Source: Rhodococcus ruber NBRC 15591 (GTDB lineage Bacteria > Actinomycetota > Actinomycetes > Mycobacteriales > Mycobacteriaceae). From it: DNA of 64,000 bases. Shown in pieces: positions 55,473 through 64,000 of the stretch. The notes under the pieces were generated by a model, which did no database searches, was not told where the DNA came from, and saw only the letters and a list, made by a program, of their open reading frames with translations. The stretch covers positions 62,001 through 126,000 of the forward strand of contig NZ_BCXE01000034.1 of the NCBI RefSeq assembly GCF_001894945.1. The letters are read 5' to 3'. Each line of letters starts with the position of its first letter. The first letter of the stretch is position 1. The position numbers and the translations under genes are program-made.

Positions 55473-56912
55473 TCACGGCGGTTCCCCGTTCGTGGCCGGG
55501 AGGGTCATGTCGACGACCCGGTCGGAGATCGCATCCACCACGGCGCCGTCGTGGCTGATCATCAGCAGGGATATGCGTTGTGTTCGTACGAGATCGGACA
55601 AGATGTCGAGCACCCGCTGTCGGGATGCGGGATCGAGTCCCGTGGTGACTTCGTCGCAGATGAGCAGCGACGGCTCGACCGCCAGGCCACGGGCGAGGGC
55701 GGCGCGCTGGGCCTCGCCGCCGGAAAGGGCGGACGGATGCTGCCGGGTGATCCGTTCGGCCAGACCCACCTGGTCGAGCGCGCGACGGGCCGCCGCGGCC
55801 GATTCCGGGCCGGTGGCACCGCGCAGGCGTGCCGGACCGCGCAGGATCTGCTCCCACACGCTGCGATACGGGTCGAAGGCCGCCTTGGCGTCCTGGAAGA
55901 CGTACCCGATCGCCGCCGTCTGGTGCCGGGTCCGTCGCCGTACCGATGCGGCCAACGGGTGACCGTCGAGAAGAACCCGTCCGGCCGTGGGTGGGTGCAA
56001 GCCCGCGACGACCCGGGCCGCGGTGGTCTTGCCGCAGCCCGAGGGGCCGTGAAGTGCCAGACATTCGCCGGGCTGGAGCGAGAGCGAAAAGCGTTGCAGA
56101 ACCCGGTTGTTGCGGTACCCCGCCGAGACGGCGTCCAGGATCAACCGGGCGTCGGCCCGGGTCGGGCGGCGATCCGCAGTGTCGGCGCGTGTCTGCGGGA
56201 TCCGCGGGGCGGCGACCGGCAGGATCCCGGCGTCACCGGTCTCGAGCACCCGGCCGCCGCCCATGACGATCACACGCTGGGCGACCGCGCGGACCGCGTC
56301 CAGGTCGTGGGTGACGAGCACGATCGTCAGGCCCTGCCGGGCAAGTCGGGTGATCTCGTCGAGGACCGCCGTCCGACGAGCCGGGTCCTGCCCGGTAGTG
56401 GGTTCGTCGAGGATCAGGCATGTCGGGTCGGTCAGCAGAGCCTGGGCGATGACCAGTCGTTGTTGCTGTCCGCCCGACAGTTGATGCGGGTAACGGCGCA
56501 GCATGCCCGGATCGTCGGCGAATCCCGCACGTTCGAGTGCGTCGGCCACGGTCACCGGATGCCCGTGCCGTCGGCCGGCACGAGCGATGTCGTCGAGCAC
56601 GGTACCGATCCGCAGGGCCGGGTTCAGCGCCGAGGAGGGGTGCTGGGGCACGTACCCGAACCGTGCCCCGCCCGTGTCCAGAACGGTCGTGGTCACGTCG
56701 ACCCCCGGGCGGCGCTCGCCCATCAATGCCAGCGCGGTGGTGGTCTTGCCGCTCCCGGAAGCCCCGACGAGCGCGGTGACCACCCCGGCGGGAATGTCCA
56801 GGTCGACGCCGTCGACCAGGAGCCGATCCCGTGTCCGTGCGGTCAGACCGCGCACTCGGATGGTGCTGCTGGGCACAGCGGCGGCCGGGGCCGCGGGGAT
56901 TACCTCGGTCAT
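55473..56912 (-). CDS. Oligopeptide/nickel-type ABC importer, fused double ATPase
   Basis: 479 residues with two ABC domains in one chain. First: Walker A GASGSGKTT, signature QLSGGQQQR, Walker B CLILDEPTTG. Second: GPSGCGKTT, ALSGGEAQR, LLICDEVTTG. The two correspond to OppD and OppF (or CntD and CntF). Start ATG 56912 overlaps the permease stop by 4 bp. The substrate follows from the binding protein at 58687. Confidence 0.88.
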   Translation of the reverse strand: MTEVIPAAPAAAVPSSTIRVRGLTARTRDRLLVDGVDLDIPAGVVTALVGASGSGKTTTALALMGERRPGVDVTTTVLDTGGARFGYVPQHPSSALNPALRIGTVLDDIARAGRRHGHPVTVADALERAGFADDPGMLRRYPHQLSGGQQQRLVIAQALLTDPTCLILDEPTTGQDPARRTAVLDEITRLARQGLTIVLVTHDLDAVRAVAQRVIVMGGGRVLETGDAGILPVAAPRIPQTRADTADRRPTRADARLILDAVSAGYRNNRVLQRFSLSLQPGECLALHGPSGCGKTTAARVVAGLHPPTAGRVLLDGHPLAASVRRRTRHQTAAIGYVFQDAKAAFDPYRSVWEQILRGPARLRGATGPESAAAARRALDQVGLAERITRQHPSALSGGEAQRAALARGLAVEPSLLICDEVTTGLDPASRQRVLDILSDLVRTQRISLLMISHDGAVVDAISDRVVDMTLPATNGEPP

Positions 56913-57743
56913 CGCCACTTCCTCGTCGACACCTCGCGTGTTGCCGCGCGAGCACCGGAGTCGAACAGCAGATTCACCCCCATCGCCAAGGCGATGATCA
57001 GGGCCGCGGGCAGGACGACACCCCACGGGACGAGGGCGAGGCCCGCGCGGTTGCGGTCGATCATCACGGCCCAGTCGGTGCCGGCGGAGTCCGCGCTCAC
57101 CCCCAGGAAGCTGGCCGAGGCGACCAGGTAGATCGCCCCGACGAACCGTAGCCCTGCGTCTGCCGCGAGGACCGGGAGCAGCGATCGTCCCAGATAGCCG
57201 AGGTGCCGGCGCCACCAGGTTTCGCGTTGCAGGAGCAGCGCCTCCATGGCCGGGGTGTGCGGTGTGCAGCGCCGACGCCCGCACCAGACGCGCCGCATCA
57301 GGGAACAGCAGCACCGCCACGGTGACTGTCAGAACGACCAGGTCGGCGTCGGTGAGCGCCACGGCCAGCAGCAGCACCATGATCGACGGCAGCGACAGCA
57401 GCAGATCCAGGGGGCGCATCAGCATCTCGTCGACGATCGGTACCCGAGCGGTCGCGGCAGCTATCCCCCACGGCACGGCGAGGAGGTACGTCAGGGCCAC
57501 GGCCGCCGCGGCCACCAGCACCAGCGAACGCCCCCCGAGCAGGACCTGCGTGAGCAGGTCGCGCCCCTCGGAATCGGTTCCCAGAAGCCACTGGTCCCCG
57601 TAGGTGAACGCCGGGCCACGGGCACCGGGTTCGGTGAACAAGGGCCCCAGCAGCGCGACCGCGAGCGGGACCGCCGTCAGGGCAGCCCCGACGCGCACCC
57701 GGGACCGCCCACCCGCACGCTCGAGAAACGTGGAGCCGGTCAC
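56909..57743 (-). pseudogene. OppC/NikC-type ABC permease, frameshifted
   Basis: From GTG 57743 the frame encodes TGSTFLERAGGRSRVRVGAA onward through several membrane helices to DAARLVRASALHTA, then loses homology. A second frame resumes at once with PAMEALLLQRETWW and continues through SLLPVLAADAGLRFVGAIYL, SASFLG and two more helices to the stop at 56909. The span is 835 bp, one more than a multiple of three. Removing one C from the CCCC run (plus strand GGGG, 57254-57257) would restore a 277-residue protein of normal length. Real mutation, sequencing error or recoding are possible; the neighbours are intact. Confidence 0.8.
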
Positions 57744-58687
57744 GATGCCGATCCGGCCGTGGGGTTGAGCTGGAACGCCGCGATGTCCGCGACCGTGTTC
57801 ACCGCCACCGTGATCACCGCGAACACCGTCACCAATCCCATCAACAGCGGAATGTCGCGGCTGCTGACCGCGCTGACCAGCAGCTGCCCGAGACCGCCGA
57901 GCGCGAACACCGCCTCGACGACCACGACCCCGCCGAGCAGCCAATCGGCGACCCGCGCGAGATGCTGTGTCGCCGGGGTGAGCGAGCCCGGCAGGGCATG
58001 CCGCCAGATCACCCGCCGCACGGGCACACCGAGGCGACGGGTGTGCCGGATGTATTCGGAGTCCAGGGTGGTGATCAGCGACGAGCGCACCAACCGCGAC
58101 AGCGAGCACACCGGGCGGATCACCAGCACCAGTACGGGCAGCACCCACAGCTCCGGTTGCATCAGCAACGGACCACCGGCGCCGACCGCGGTGGGCGCGA
58201 ACCATCCCAGCCCGACCGCGAACACTGCCACCAGCACGATCGCCAACGCGAATTCCGGTGCCGCGTAGAACGCTACGGTCAGGGCGGTGACGGCCCGGTC
58301 GATCCGGTGGCCGCGGCGCACCGCGGCGACCACCCCGAGGAGCAGTGCCAGCGGGACCAGCACCACGAACGCCAGGGCGGCGAGGGTCAGCGTCGGCGCC
58401 AGCGCCGAGCCCAGCATCGCGGTGACGGGGCGGCCGGATACCACGGAGGTGCCCAGGTCGCCGCCGAGCAGATCGGTCAGCCAGTCCCCGAACTGCACGG
58501 ACAGCGGCCGGTCCAGCCCGAGGAGTTCGCGTAACTGCGCAATCCGCCGCGGATCTGCGTCATCGCCCGCGATCACCACCGCAGCGTCCCCCGGCAGCAG
58601 GGCGGCGATCGCGAAGACGACGACGAGTACGCCCAGCACCTGGGTCAGTCCCACCGTGAGGCGGGTACCGGCGTAGCGGGCGAGCAT
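57740..58687 (-). CDS. OppB/NikB-type ABC permease
   Basis: 315 residues with about six membrane helices. LRELLGLDRPLSVQFGDWLT and GGDLGTSVVSGRPVTAMLGS are typical of the DppB/NikB family; the EAA-loop region is SEYIRHTRRLGVPVRRVIWR followed by HALPGS. The ATG at 58687 touches the stop of the lipoprotein gene; the stop overlaps the second permease by 4 bp. Confidence 0.88.
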   Translation of the reverse strand: MLARYAGTRLTVGLTQVLGVLVVVFAIAALLPGDAAVVIAGDDADPRRIAQLRELLGLDRPLSVQFGDWLTDLLGGDLGTSVVSGRPVTAMLGSALAPTLTLAALAFVVLVPLALLLGVVAAVRRGHRIDRAVTALTVAFYAAPEFALAIVLVAVFAVGLGWFAPTAVGAGGPLLMQPELWVLPVLVLVIRPVCSLSRLVRSSLITTLDSEYIRHTRRLGVPVRRVIWRHALPGSLTPATQHLARVADWLLGGVVVVEAVFALGGLGQLLVSAVSSRDIPLLMGLVTVFAVITVAVNTVADIAAFQLNPTAGSAS

Positions 58688-60255
58688 CACGAAAGCCAGG
58701 CCTTGTCGAAACGGGCGTACCCGAGGGTGTTGCTGGGCGCATTCTCGGCCATCCCCGCCAGATGCGGCGCCATCCCGTGCAGGCCGTCGGAGAAGCCCCA
58801 CACCAGCAGACCGCCCTCGCTGTGGAGCTGCGACTGCATCTGCTGATATGCGCGGGCCCGGACGTTCTCGTCGGTGGTTTCGCTGGCGGTGGCGAACAAG
58901 GCGTCGAACTCGGGGCGGCGCCACTGGGTGTAGTTCTTCGCCGAGGTCGACAGCATCCGCTGCGCGAGGTGCGTTTCGATGGGCATGGCCCCGGAGCGGA
59001 AACTCGACAACACACCCTCGTCGAGGGTGCGCGTCCAATAGGTCGATCCCTCACCGACTTTCACATCGATCTTCAGTCCGGCGCGTCCGGCCTGCTCGGC
59101 CAGGATGTTGGCGGCCTCGACGAAGCCGTTGGTGGCGCCGGTGGTCTGCAGTTCGATGGTCGCGTTCCGGGCGCCGGCCTTGCGGATCAGGGCCTCGGCC
59201 TCGTCCAGATCCAGGGTGCGCTGCGGCAGGTCGGCCGCGTAGTACTTGGCGTCCTTGCCGAACAGGTCGTTGCCGACCACACCGGTGCTGCCCAGCACGG
59301 TGGTGACCAGCTCGTCGCGATCGACGAGGGCGAACATCGCCCGCCGCAGATCCACGTTGTCGAAGGGGGGCCGGTCCACCTTCATCGCGAACGCCGACAT
59401 CGCGCTGCGCGGCGACCGCAGGATCTGCATCCGGGCATCGGTTTCGTAGGTGCGCGCCGAGGTGACACCGAGGTCGTCGGCGTAGTCGACCTGCCCACCG
59501 AGCAGGGCGTTGATCCGTGCGGTCTCGTCCGGAGCGGTGAGGATCTCGAGTTCGTCCACATGGGGGGCACCGTCCCAGTAGTCGGGGAATCGCGCGGTGA
59601 CGAGCGAGCGCCCCGGTTCGAACGAGACGAACGTGAACGGCCCGGAGCCGATCGGACGGCTGAAGTCGGTGGTGCCCTCCGGGATGATGTAGGCGCCGAA
59701 CGCGGCCAGCACGTTCGCCAGTTCCCCGCACGGGCGGGCGCAGACGAACTCGATCGTGTGGTCGTCGAGGGCGCGGGAGCGGGCGATGTCGATCACCTCG
59801 AGAGAGGCCCGCGGGCGCAGTGCGTTCACCGGGTCCAGGATCCGCCGGTAGGAGTACAGCACGTCGGCGGCGCGCACCGGCCGGCCGTCGTGGAAGACCG
59901 CCGGGCGCAGCTCCACCGTCCAGGTGGTCGCGTCGGCGTTCGGATGCCAGGCGGTGGCGAGCCGCGGTACCGGGCCGAGGTCGTCGCCGTATTCGACGAG
60001 CTTGTCGTAGAGCGCGTTCGCGCGGGCGACGTCGGCGTACAGGTTGGTCTTGTGCGGGTCCAACACCTCCTGTGCGCCACCGCCCGCGAACACCGCTCGC
60101 AGTCGGCCGCCGTCCCGGGGCCCGGCGGTGGCCGCGGGGGCGGTCTCGCCGCTCGTGCTGCATGCCCCGAGCAGTACGGCGCCGGCGGCGGCGCCGAGGC
60201 CGAGGAACGAGCGACGGCTCAGGTGCGGATGCGGAGGCAGGGCAATCGGATTCAT
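58687..60255 (-). CDS. ABC substrate-binding lipoprotein, SBP family 5
   Basis: 522 residues. A Tat-type signal (SRRSFLGLGAAAGAVLLGAC) ends in a lipobox cysteine near residue 32, so the protein is exported folded and anchored outside the membrane. The body is a DppA/NikA/CntA-type binding protein (WTVELRPAVFHDGRPVRAAD; PIGSGPFTFVSF; MFALVDRDELVTTVLGSTG). Ligands in the family are peptides, nickel chelates or opine metallophores. It starts the importer half of the operon, 56 bp after the methyltransferase gene. Confidence 0.88.
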   Translation of the reverse strand: MNPIALPPHPHLSRRSFLGLGAAAGAVLLGACSTSGETAPAATAGPRDGGRLRAVFAGGGAQEVLDPHKTNLYADVARANALYDKLVEYGDDLGPVPRLATAWHPNADATTWTVELRPAVFHDGRPVRAADVLYSYRRILDPVNALRPRASLEVIDIARSRALDDHTIEFVCARPCGELANVLAAFGAYIIPEGTTDFSRPIGSGPFTFVSFEPGRSLVTARFPDYWDGAPHVDELEILTAPDETARINALLGGQVDYADDLGVTSARTYETDARMQILRSPRSAMSAFAMKVDRPPFDNVDLRRAMFALVDRDELVTTVLGSTGVVGNDLFGKDAKYYAADLPQRTLDLDEAEALIRKAGARNATIELQTTGATNGFVEAANILAEQAGRAGLKIDVKVGEGSTYWTRTLDEGVLSSFRSGAMPIETHLAQRMLSTSAKNYTQWRRPEFDALFATASETTDENVRARAYQQMQSQLHSEGGLLVWGFSDGLHGMAPHLAGMAENAPSNTLGYARFDKAWLS

Positions 60256-60311
60256 CGGGGTATCTCCTCGGGCAGTGGATCGAGCGGGTCGGGGTGAAGA
60301 GTGGGGGTGAG

Positions 60312-61136
60312 TCAGACGGCCTCGGCGATCACGTGCAGCCGGTCGCCGCAGAGCGCAGTACCGCCGAGATCGGTTCCTTGCCCCGGCCAGCCGGTCTCGG
60401 TGCGGGGTCCGGGTGTGTCGAACAGTGCCCGCACCACGAATCCGGCGCGCTGCAGGTGGCCGGTCAGCTCCAGCGGAAACAGCAGCCGCCACGCCGAGGT
60501 CTGGACGAGGGGCTCGGCGGACTCGGGGATCTGCCACCGCCGGCGGCGGCGTAGCAGCTGCGCCGCGTGGTCGATCCACAGGGTGGTCTCCGCCCGCCAG
60601 GTGTGGCCGTGCCAGGAGAAGGACGAGCGGGTGGGCCCGTCGAGGAGTTCGGTGTTGCCGAGGAAGAAGGCGCCGTTGCGCATTTCCGCGATCAGCAGCC
60701 CACCGGGCCGTAGGTGCCTGCGGCAGCAGCGCAGGCACGATTCCAGCTCGACGTCGGTGTGGCAGTACAGCAGGGCACTGTCGAGGCAGACGATGGCGTC
60801 GACGCTCGCGTCGACCTCGAAGGTGCGCAGGTCGCCGACCGCGGCTCTCACGCCCGGATACTGTTGTTGCGCGTACCGCACCATCGCCGGGGACTGGTCG
60901 ATGCCCAGGCAGCGGTATCCCCGCCGGGCCAGGTATCCCAGGTCGCGGCCGGTGCCACAGCCCAGGTCCAGCACTGTCGCGGGGTGTGTCCGCGGCGCCG
61001 GATCGTCGGAGGTCAGGTAGGTCGCGAGAATGTCGTCGACGAACCGGGCGGCGCTGTGGTCCGGGTCGGGGAATCGTGCCTCGTACAGAGCGGGGTTGTC
61101 CGTCAACAGGTTCCGAGCCCCTGCAGCCGCGGTCAT
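60312..61136 (-). CDS. Class I SAM-dependent methyltransferase
   Basis: 274 residues: TVLDLGCGTGRDLGYLARRG (SAM motif I), LGIDQSPAMVRYAQQQYPGV, AIVCLDSALLYC and RPGGLLIAEMRNGAFF. Small-molecule type; the ARFPDPDHSAARFVDDIL N-terminus is like that of amine or natural-product methyltransferases. It overlaps the exporter gene by 4 bp, so it probably modifies the compound that is exported. Confidence 0.85.
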   Translation of the reverse strand: MTAAAGARNLLTDNPALYEARFPDPDHSAARFVDDILATYLTSDDPAPRTHPATVLDLGCGTGRDLGYLARRGYRCLGIDQSPAMVRYAQQQYPGVRAAVGDLRTFEVDASVDAIVCLDSALLYCHTDVELESCLRCCRRHLRPGGLLIAEMRNGAFFLGNTELLDGPTRSSFSWHGHTWRAETTLWIDHAAQLLRRRRRWQIPESAEPLVQTSAWRLLFPLELTGHLQRAGFVVRALFDTPGPRTETGWPGQGTDLGGTALCGDRLHVIAEAV

Positions 61137-62389
61137 GTCCGCGCTCCGGCCGGGTCGGCGAGCAGGCCGCGGCGGTGCAACAGCCAGATCCCGGTGGCCG
61201 AACCCCATGCGAGGGCGACGCACACCAGCGCTCCGGGCCACCCGTTGCCCAGGTCGAGGCCGTATCCGATCAGCGCATTGCCGCCGGCGGCGGCCACCCC
61301 GGAGACCAGGTAGAACATCCCGAACAGAGTTCCGGACATGTTCGACGGCCCGTATGCCGGGATCAGTTCCATCACGAACGGCTGCGCGATCAGGATGCCC
61401 GCTTCGAGGATCAGGGCGGAGAGCAACAGCGGTGCCAGCGTCAGGGCGATCCGTCCCGCGCCGTGGGAGGGTTCGCCCCACAGGACCGGCAGTGCCACCA
61501 CGAACGCGGCGCCCATCAGCATCAGCCCCGCCGTGATCGCGGTGCCCCGGCTGGTGTGGCGATCGAACCATCGGGTCAGCCGCACCTGAGCGAGCAGACC
61601 GAAGACGGTGGTGGACAGGAACAGCACCGCCACTGCCCCACTCCAGTCGGTGATCCGCCCGGCCAGCACCGGATACACCAGATACATCTGCGTCTGCAGG
61701 GCGAACATCCCGAGCATGGTCACGGTGAACAGCACGAACCGGCGGTCGGCCAGCACCGCACCCCAGCCGCGGAGCACCGTCGTCTCGGCGCGGTCCACCG
61801 GGTGGGCGGGCAGAAACCGCAGCTGCGCCAGGGTGAGGGCGGCGAAGACGGCCGCCGCGGCGACGGCGACGGTACGGAAGTCCACCGTCAGCAGCGCGCT
61901 GCCGATCAGCGGCCCGGACAGTGCCCCCGCCTGTGCGAAGGCATTGAAGACCGCGAACGCCTCCGCCCGGCGCCGGGGTTCGGCGACGGCGATGTAGGAG
62001 CGCACGGCCGGATTGAACAGAGCCCCAGCCAATCCCGACAGAACAGAGGCGAGCAGCAGCAGCGGCACGCTGGTGCCCACAGCGAACACCGCGAAGCCCA
62101 CCGACCGTAGTGCGCAGCCGGCGATGATGACCCGATGGGGTCCGAGCCGGTCGGCAGCGGTGCCCCCGATCAGGAACAACCCCTGCTGGCTGAGGGTGCG
62201 CGCCCCGAGGACCAGGCCGGTGATCGCCAGGGACAGACCCAGGTTCCCGGTCAGATGCATCGACAGGTACGGCACCAGCATGTAGAAGCCGGTGTTGACG
62301 CCGTACTGGTTGAGCACCAGCAGTTGTACCGAGCGGGGGAAGCTGCGCAGCAGAGCGAAGGTCCCTGCCGGGGAGTCGGTGGCGGTCAT
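61133..62389 (-). CDS. MFS efflux transporter
   Basis: 418 residues, about 12 membrane helices. The loop 2-3 motif is GLFLIGGTAADRLGPHRVII, as in the MdtH-type drug:H+ antiporters; exporters of small metallophores (for example staphylopine CntE) are also MFS proteins. Here it lies between biosynthetic genes and the importer and would release the operon's product. Confidence 0.85.
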   Translation of the reverse strand: MTATDSPAGTFALLRSFPRSVQLLVLNQYGVNTGFYMLVPYLSMHLTGNLGLSLAITGLVLGARTLSQQGLFLIGGTAADRLGPHRVIIAGCALRSVGFAVFAVGTSVPLLLLASVLSGLAGALFNPAVRSYIAVAEPRRRAEAFAVFNAFAQAGALSGPLIGSALLTVDFRTVAVAAAAVFAALTLAQLRFLPAHPVDRAETTVLRGWGAVLADRRFVLFTVTMLGMFALQTQMYLVYPVLAGRITDWSGAVAVLFLSTTVFGLLAQVRLTRWFDRHTSRGTAITAGLMLMGAAFVVALPVLWGEPSHGAGRIALTLAPLLLSALILEAGILIAQPFVMELIPAYGPSNMSGTLFGMFYLVSGVAAAGGNALIGYGLDLGNGWPGALVCVALAWGSATGIWLLHRRGLLADPAGART

Positions 62390-63414
62390 CGCGTTTCCTC
62401 GTTGTCGGGTCGGTACACGCCGAGTCCGGGCAGGCCGCTCGGGCGCAGCTTTCCGTCTCCGCCCCCGAGGCCGGCCCACGGGTCTCGGGCGAGCAGCAGG
62501 TGCCCGTCCAGGTCGCACCATCGGGCCAGGGACGCCAGCTGAACCGCGGGGGCGATACCCAGCGAGCTGCACACCAGGCAGCCGAGCATCACCTCCATTC
62601 CGCGCGCGCCGGCCGCCTCGGCCAGTGCGTGGGCGCGGTAGATGCCGCCGCACTTGGCGAGTTTGATGTTCACCACGTCCGCGAGGCCGGTCAGCTCGTC
62701 CAGGTCCGTCAGGTCGTGGACGGCCTCGTCCGCGACGAGCGGAAGATCGGTGCGGCTGCGCAGCTCCCGCATTCCGTCGCGGTCGTGCACCGGCAGCGGT
62801 TGTTCGAGCGCGACGATCGGCAGACCACCGCTGTCGGCGAGTACCGACAGCGCGGTGGCGGCGGTCCACGCTTCGTTCGGGTCGACGATCAGGTCCACGC
62901 CTGGAGCGGCAGCGGCGATGGCGGCCAGCCGCCGTACCGATTCGGTCGGGTCGGCGTCGGTCTTGACCTTCAGCAGAGCGAACCCGCACCCGGACAACTC
63001 GGCGGCCTCGGCGGCCATGTCCTCGGGCGCACCGATTCCGAGGGTGCGGGAGATCGGGATCTCGGCGGGCAGCGGCAGCCCGAGGTGCGCAGCGACCGTC
63101 TGCCTGTTCACGCGTGCCCGGTAGTCGGCGACGGCGGACCACACGGCGCCGGCGACCGCCGGGTGCACGTGTGCCGGAATCGTTTCGGGGATCCCTCGGG
63201 CACCGCAGCACGCCGCGACCGCCCGCAGTTGGGCCTCGACGAGGTGCACGTCCAGGCCCGCGAACACGGAGGTGACGACCTCGCCGCGGCCGCACGATCC
63301 CGTGTCGGGATCGGTCACGGTGACCGTGATCGCCTGGCGGGACGACATCACCGCCCGGCTGATCCGGAACGGCCGGGCCAGGGCGAGGGTGCTCACCGAC
63401 CAGGTCAGGCTCAT
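62386..63414 (-). CDS. Enolase-superfamily enzyme, dipeptide-epimerase-like
   Basis: 342 residues of the muconate-lactonising-enzyme subgroup. All active-site residues are there: KxK in FALLKVKTD, metal ligands in [15 protein letters not shown] and LVADEAVHD, and the second-side lysine in [10 protein letters not shown]. Such enzymes epimerise L-Ala-D/L-Glu and other dipeptides, or racemise N-acyl amino acids. In this operon it could change the configuration of a building block. ATG 63414 overlaps the PLP enzyme stop. Confidence 0.85.
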   Translation of the reverse strand: MSLTWSVSTLALARPFRISRAVMSSRQAITVTVTDPDTGSCGRGEVVTSVFAGLDVHLVEAQLRAVAACCGARGIPETIPAHVHPAVAGAVWSAVADYRARVNRQTVAAHLGLPLPAEIPISRTLGIGAPEDMAAEAAELSGCGFALLKVKTDADPTESVRRLAAIAAAAPGVDLIVDPNEAWTAATALSVLADSGGLPIVALEQPLPVHDRDGMRELRSRTDLPLVADEAVHDLTDLDELTGLADVVNIKLAKCGGIYRAHALAEAAGARGMEVMLGCLVCSSLGIAPAVQLASLARWCDLDGHLLLARDPWAGLGGGDGKLRPSGLPGLGVYRPDNEETR

Positions 63415-64000
63415 CGCGCCGTCTCCATCCGGTCCCTCGCCCCCGGGTGCGGGGCCCGCACGGATTCGCACCGCGTCCAGCACTCCGCCGGGTCACCGCA
63501 CTCGGCGATCTCGTGCGGATGTGTTCGCGGCGGAGCGAGCAGGCTGTGCCGAGCACACCAGTCGTCGTCGAAGATGGTGCGCAGGTAGCGGTCGGGGCCG
63601 TCCGGAAAGACGGTGACCACCGAGCCCGGCCAGCGGGTGGCCGCCCACCCGGCCACCGTGGCCACCGCACCCGTCGACCAGCCGCCGGTGTGGAACCCGT
63701 CCCGCGCCAGGCTGCGGCAGGCGTGCACGGCCTCGCGCGGGCCGACCCAGTGCACCTCGTCGAACATCTCGTATCGCACATTGCGCGGATGCACGCTGCT
63801 GCCCAGTCCCCGCATGACCCGGCAGGCGGCGGGCTGTCCGAAGATCGTCGACCCCACCGCATCGACCCCGATGATCCGCAGGTCCGGCCACGCCTGGCGC
63901 AACCGCAGACCCACTCCGCTGCTGTGGCCGCCGGTGCCCACACTGCACACAAGCACCTCGGCCCGCTCGATACCCTGTGCGGCCAGGCCCGCGACGATCT
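63411..64000 (-). CDS. PLP-dependent cysteine-synthase-like enzyme, cut by window edge
   Basis: Only the C-terminal part (about 196 residues) is visible; the frame continues past 64000. [20 protein letters not shown] is the cofactor phosphate loop, followed by [46 protein letters not shown] and [20 protein letters not shown]. This pattern recalls SbnA-like synthases (which join phosphoserine and glutamate en route to 2,3-diaminopropionate) at least as much as true cysteine synthase. First visible gene of the operon. A tail of about 35 residues rich in Cys/Arg/Pro follows the fold. Confidence 0.83.
   Translation of the reverse strand, partial: IVAGLAAQGIERAEVLVCSVGTGGHSSGVGLRLRQAWPDLRIIGVDAVGSTIFGQPAACRVMRGLGSSVHPRNVRYEMFDEVHWVGPREAVHACRSLARDGFHTGGWSTGAVATVAGWAATRWPGSVVTVFPDGPDRYLRTIFDDDWCARHSLLAPPRTHPHEIAECGDPAECWTRCESVRAPHPGARDRMETAR

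Overview
The window is about 64 kb of GC-rich (roughly 70% by eye) DNA with tightly packed, often 4-bp-overlapping genes, many GTG starts and few intergenic bases. Gene content (putrescine oxidase, KshA, Hsa enzymes, KstR-type regulator, mycofactocin- and F420-type oxidoreductases, Eis-type acetyltransferase) points to an actinomycete of the Mycobacteriales, most likely Rhodococcus or a close relative. Both window edges cut a gene.

Region 1 (1-15 kb) is a polyamine-catabolism island: GABA aminotransferase and succinate-semialdehyde dehydrogenase, a TetR regulator divergent from putrescine oxidase, aminobutyraldehyde dehydrogenase, a tandem universal-stress protein and an APC permease; then a second TetR divergent from N-carbamoylputrescine amidase and agmatine deiminase; then an FMN ene-reductase-like gene and a glutamine-synthetase-like (gamma-glutamylpolyamine type) gene. 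Together they would convert agmatine to putrescine, 4-aminobutanal, GABA, succinate semialdehyde and succinate. A decayed fragment of a second agmatine deiminase lies just before the GS-like gene.

Region 2 (15-51 kb) is a steroid catabolic cluster. It has side-chain genes (an igr-like set of two acyl-CoA dehydrogenases, ChsH1/ChsH2-like hydratase subunits and Ltp2-like aldolase; a fused FadE34/CasC-like dehydrogenase; two Hsd4B-like hydratases; two thiolases; two acyl-CoA ligases), several SDRs, an F420-type and a second ene-reductase-like enzyme, a KstR-like TetR, KshA, and a full 9,10-seco pathway (hsaD-E-G-F-A-C on the minus strand, hsaB divergent). The fused dehydrogenase plus igr-like set suggests a steroid with a C5 carboxylic side chain, such as a bile acid, rather than a simple androgen; this is inference. 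A 15-bp palindrome, TCCCGCTCAGCGGGA and variants, recurs at eight gene boundaries from 13.4 to 50 kb and looks like one operator for this whole cluster. A perfect KstR2-type box lies between two divergent SDR genes at 17.2 kb.

Region 3 (50.6-54.1 kb) holds loosely connected genes: a ClbS/DfsB-family protein, a VOC protein, a DUF6745-like protein with an unrecognised partner, and a possible small membrane protein.

Region 4 (54.1-64 kb) is one long minus-strand operon, partial at the right edge: cysteine-synthase-like PLP enzyme, dipeptide-epimerase-like enolase, MFS exporter, SAM methyltransferase, and an oligopeptide/nickel-type ABC importer (lipoprotein, two permeases, fused double ATPase), followed by an Eis-like acetyltransferase. 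The combination make-modify-export-reimport resembles a metallophore locus but matches no pathway I can name. One permease gene carries an apparent single-base frameshift. No tRNA, rRNA, insertion sequence or CRISPR array was seen.
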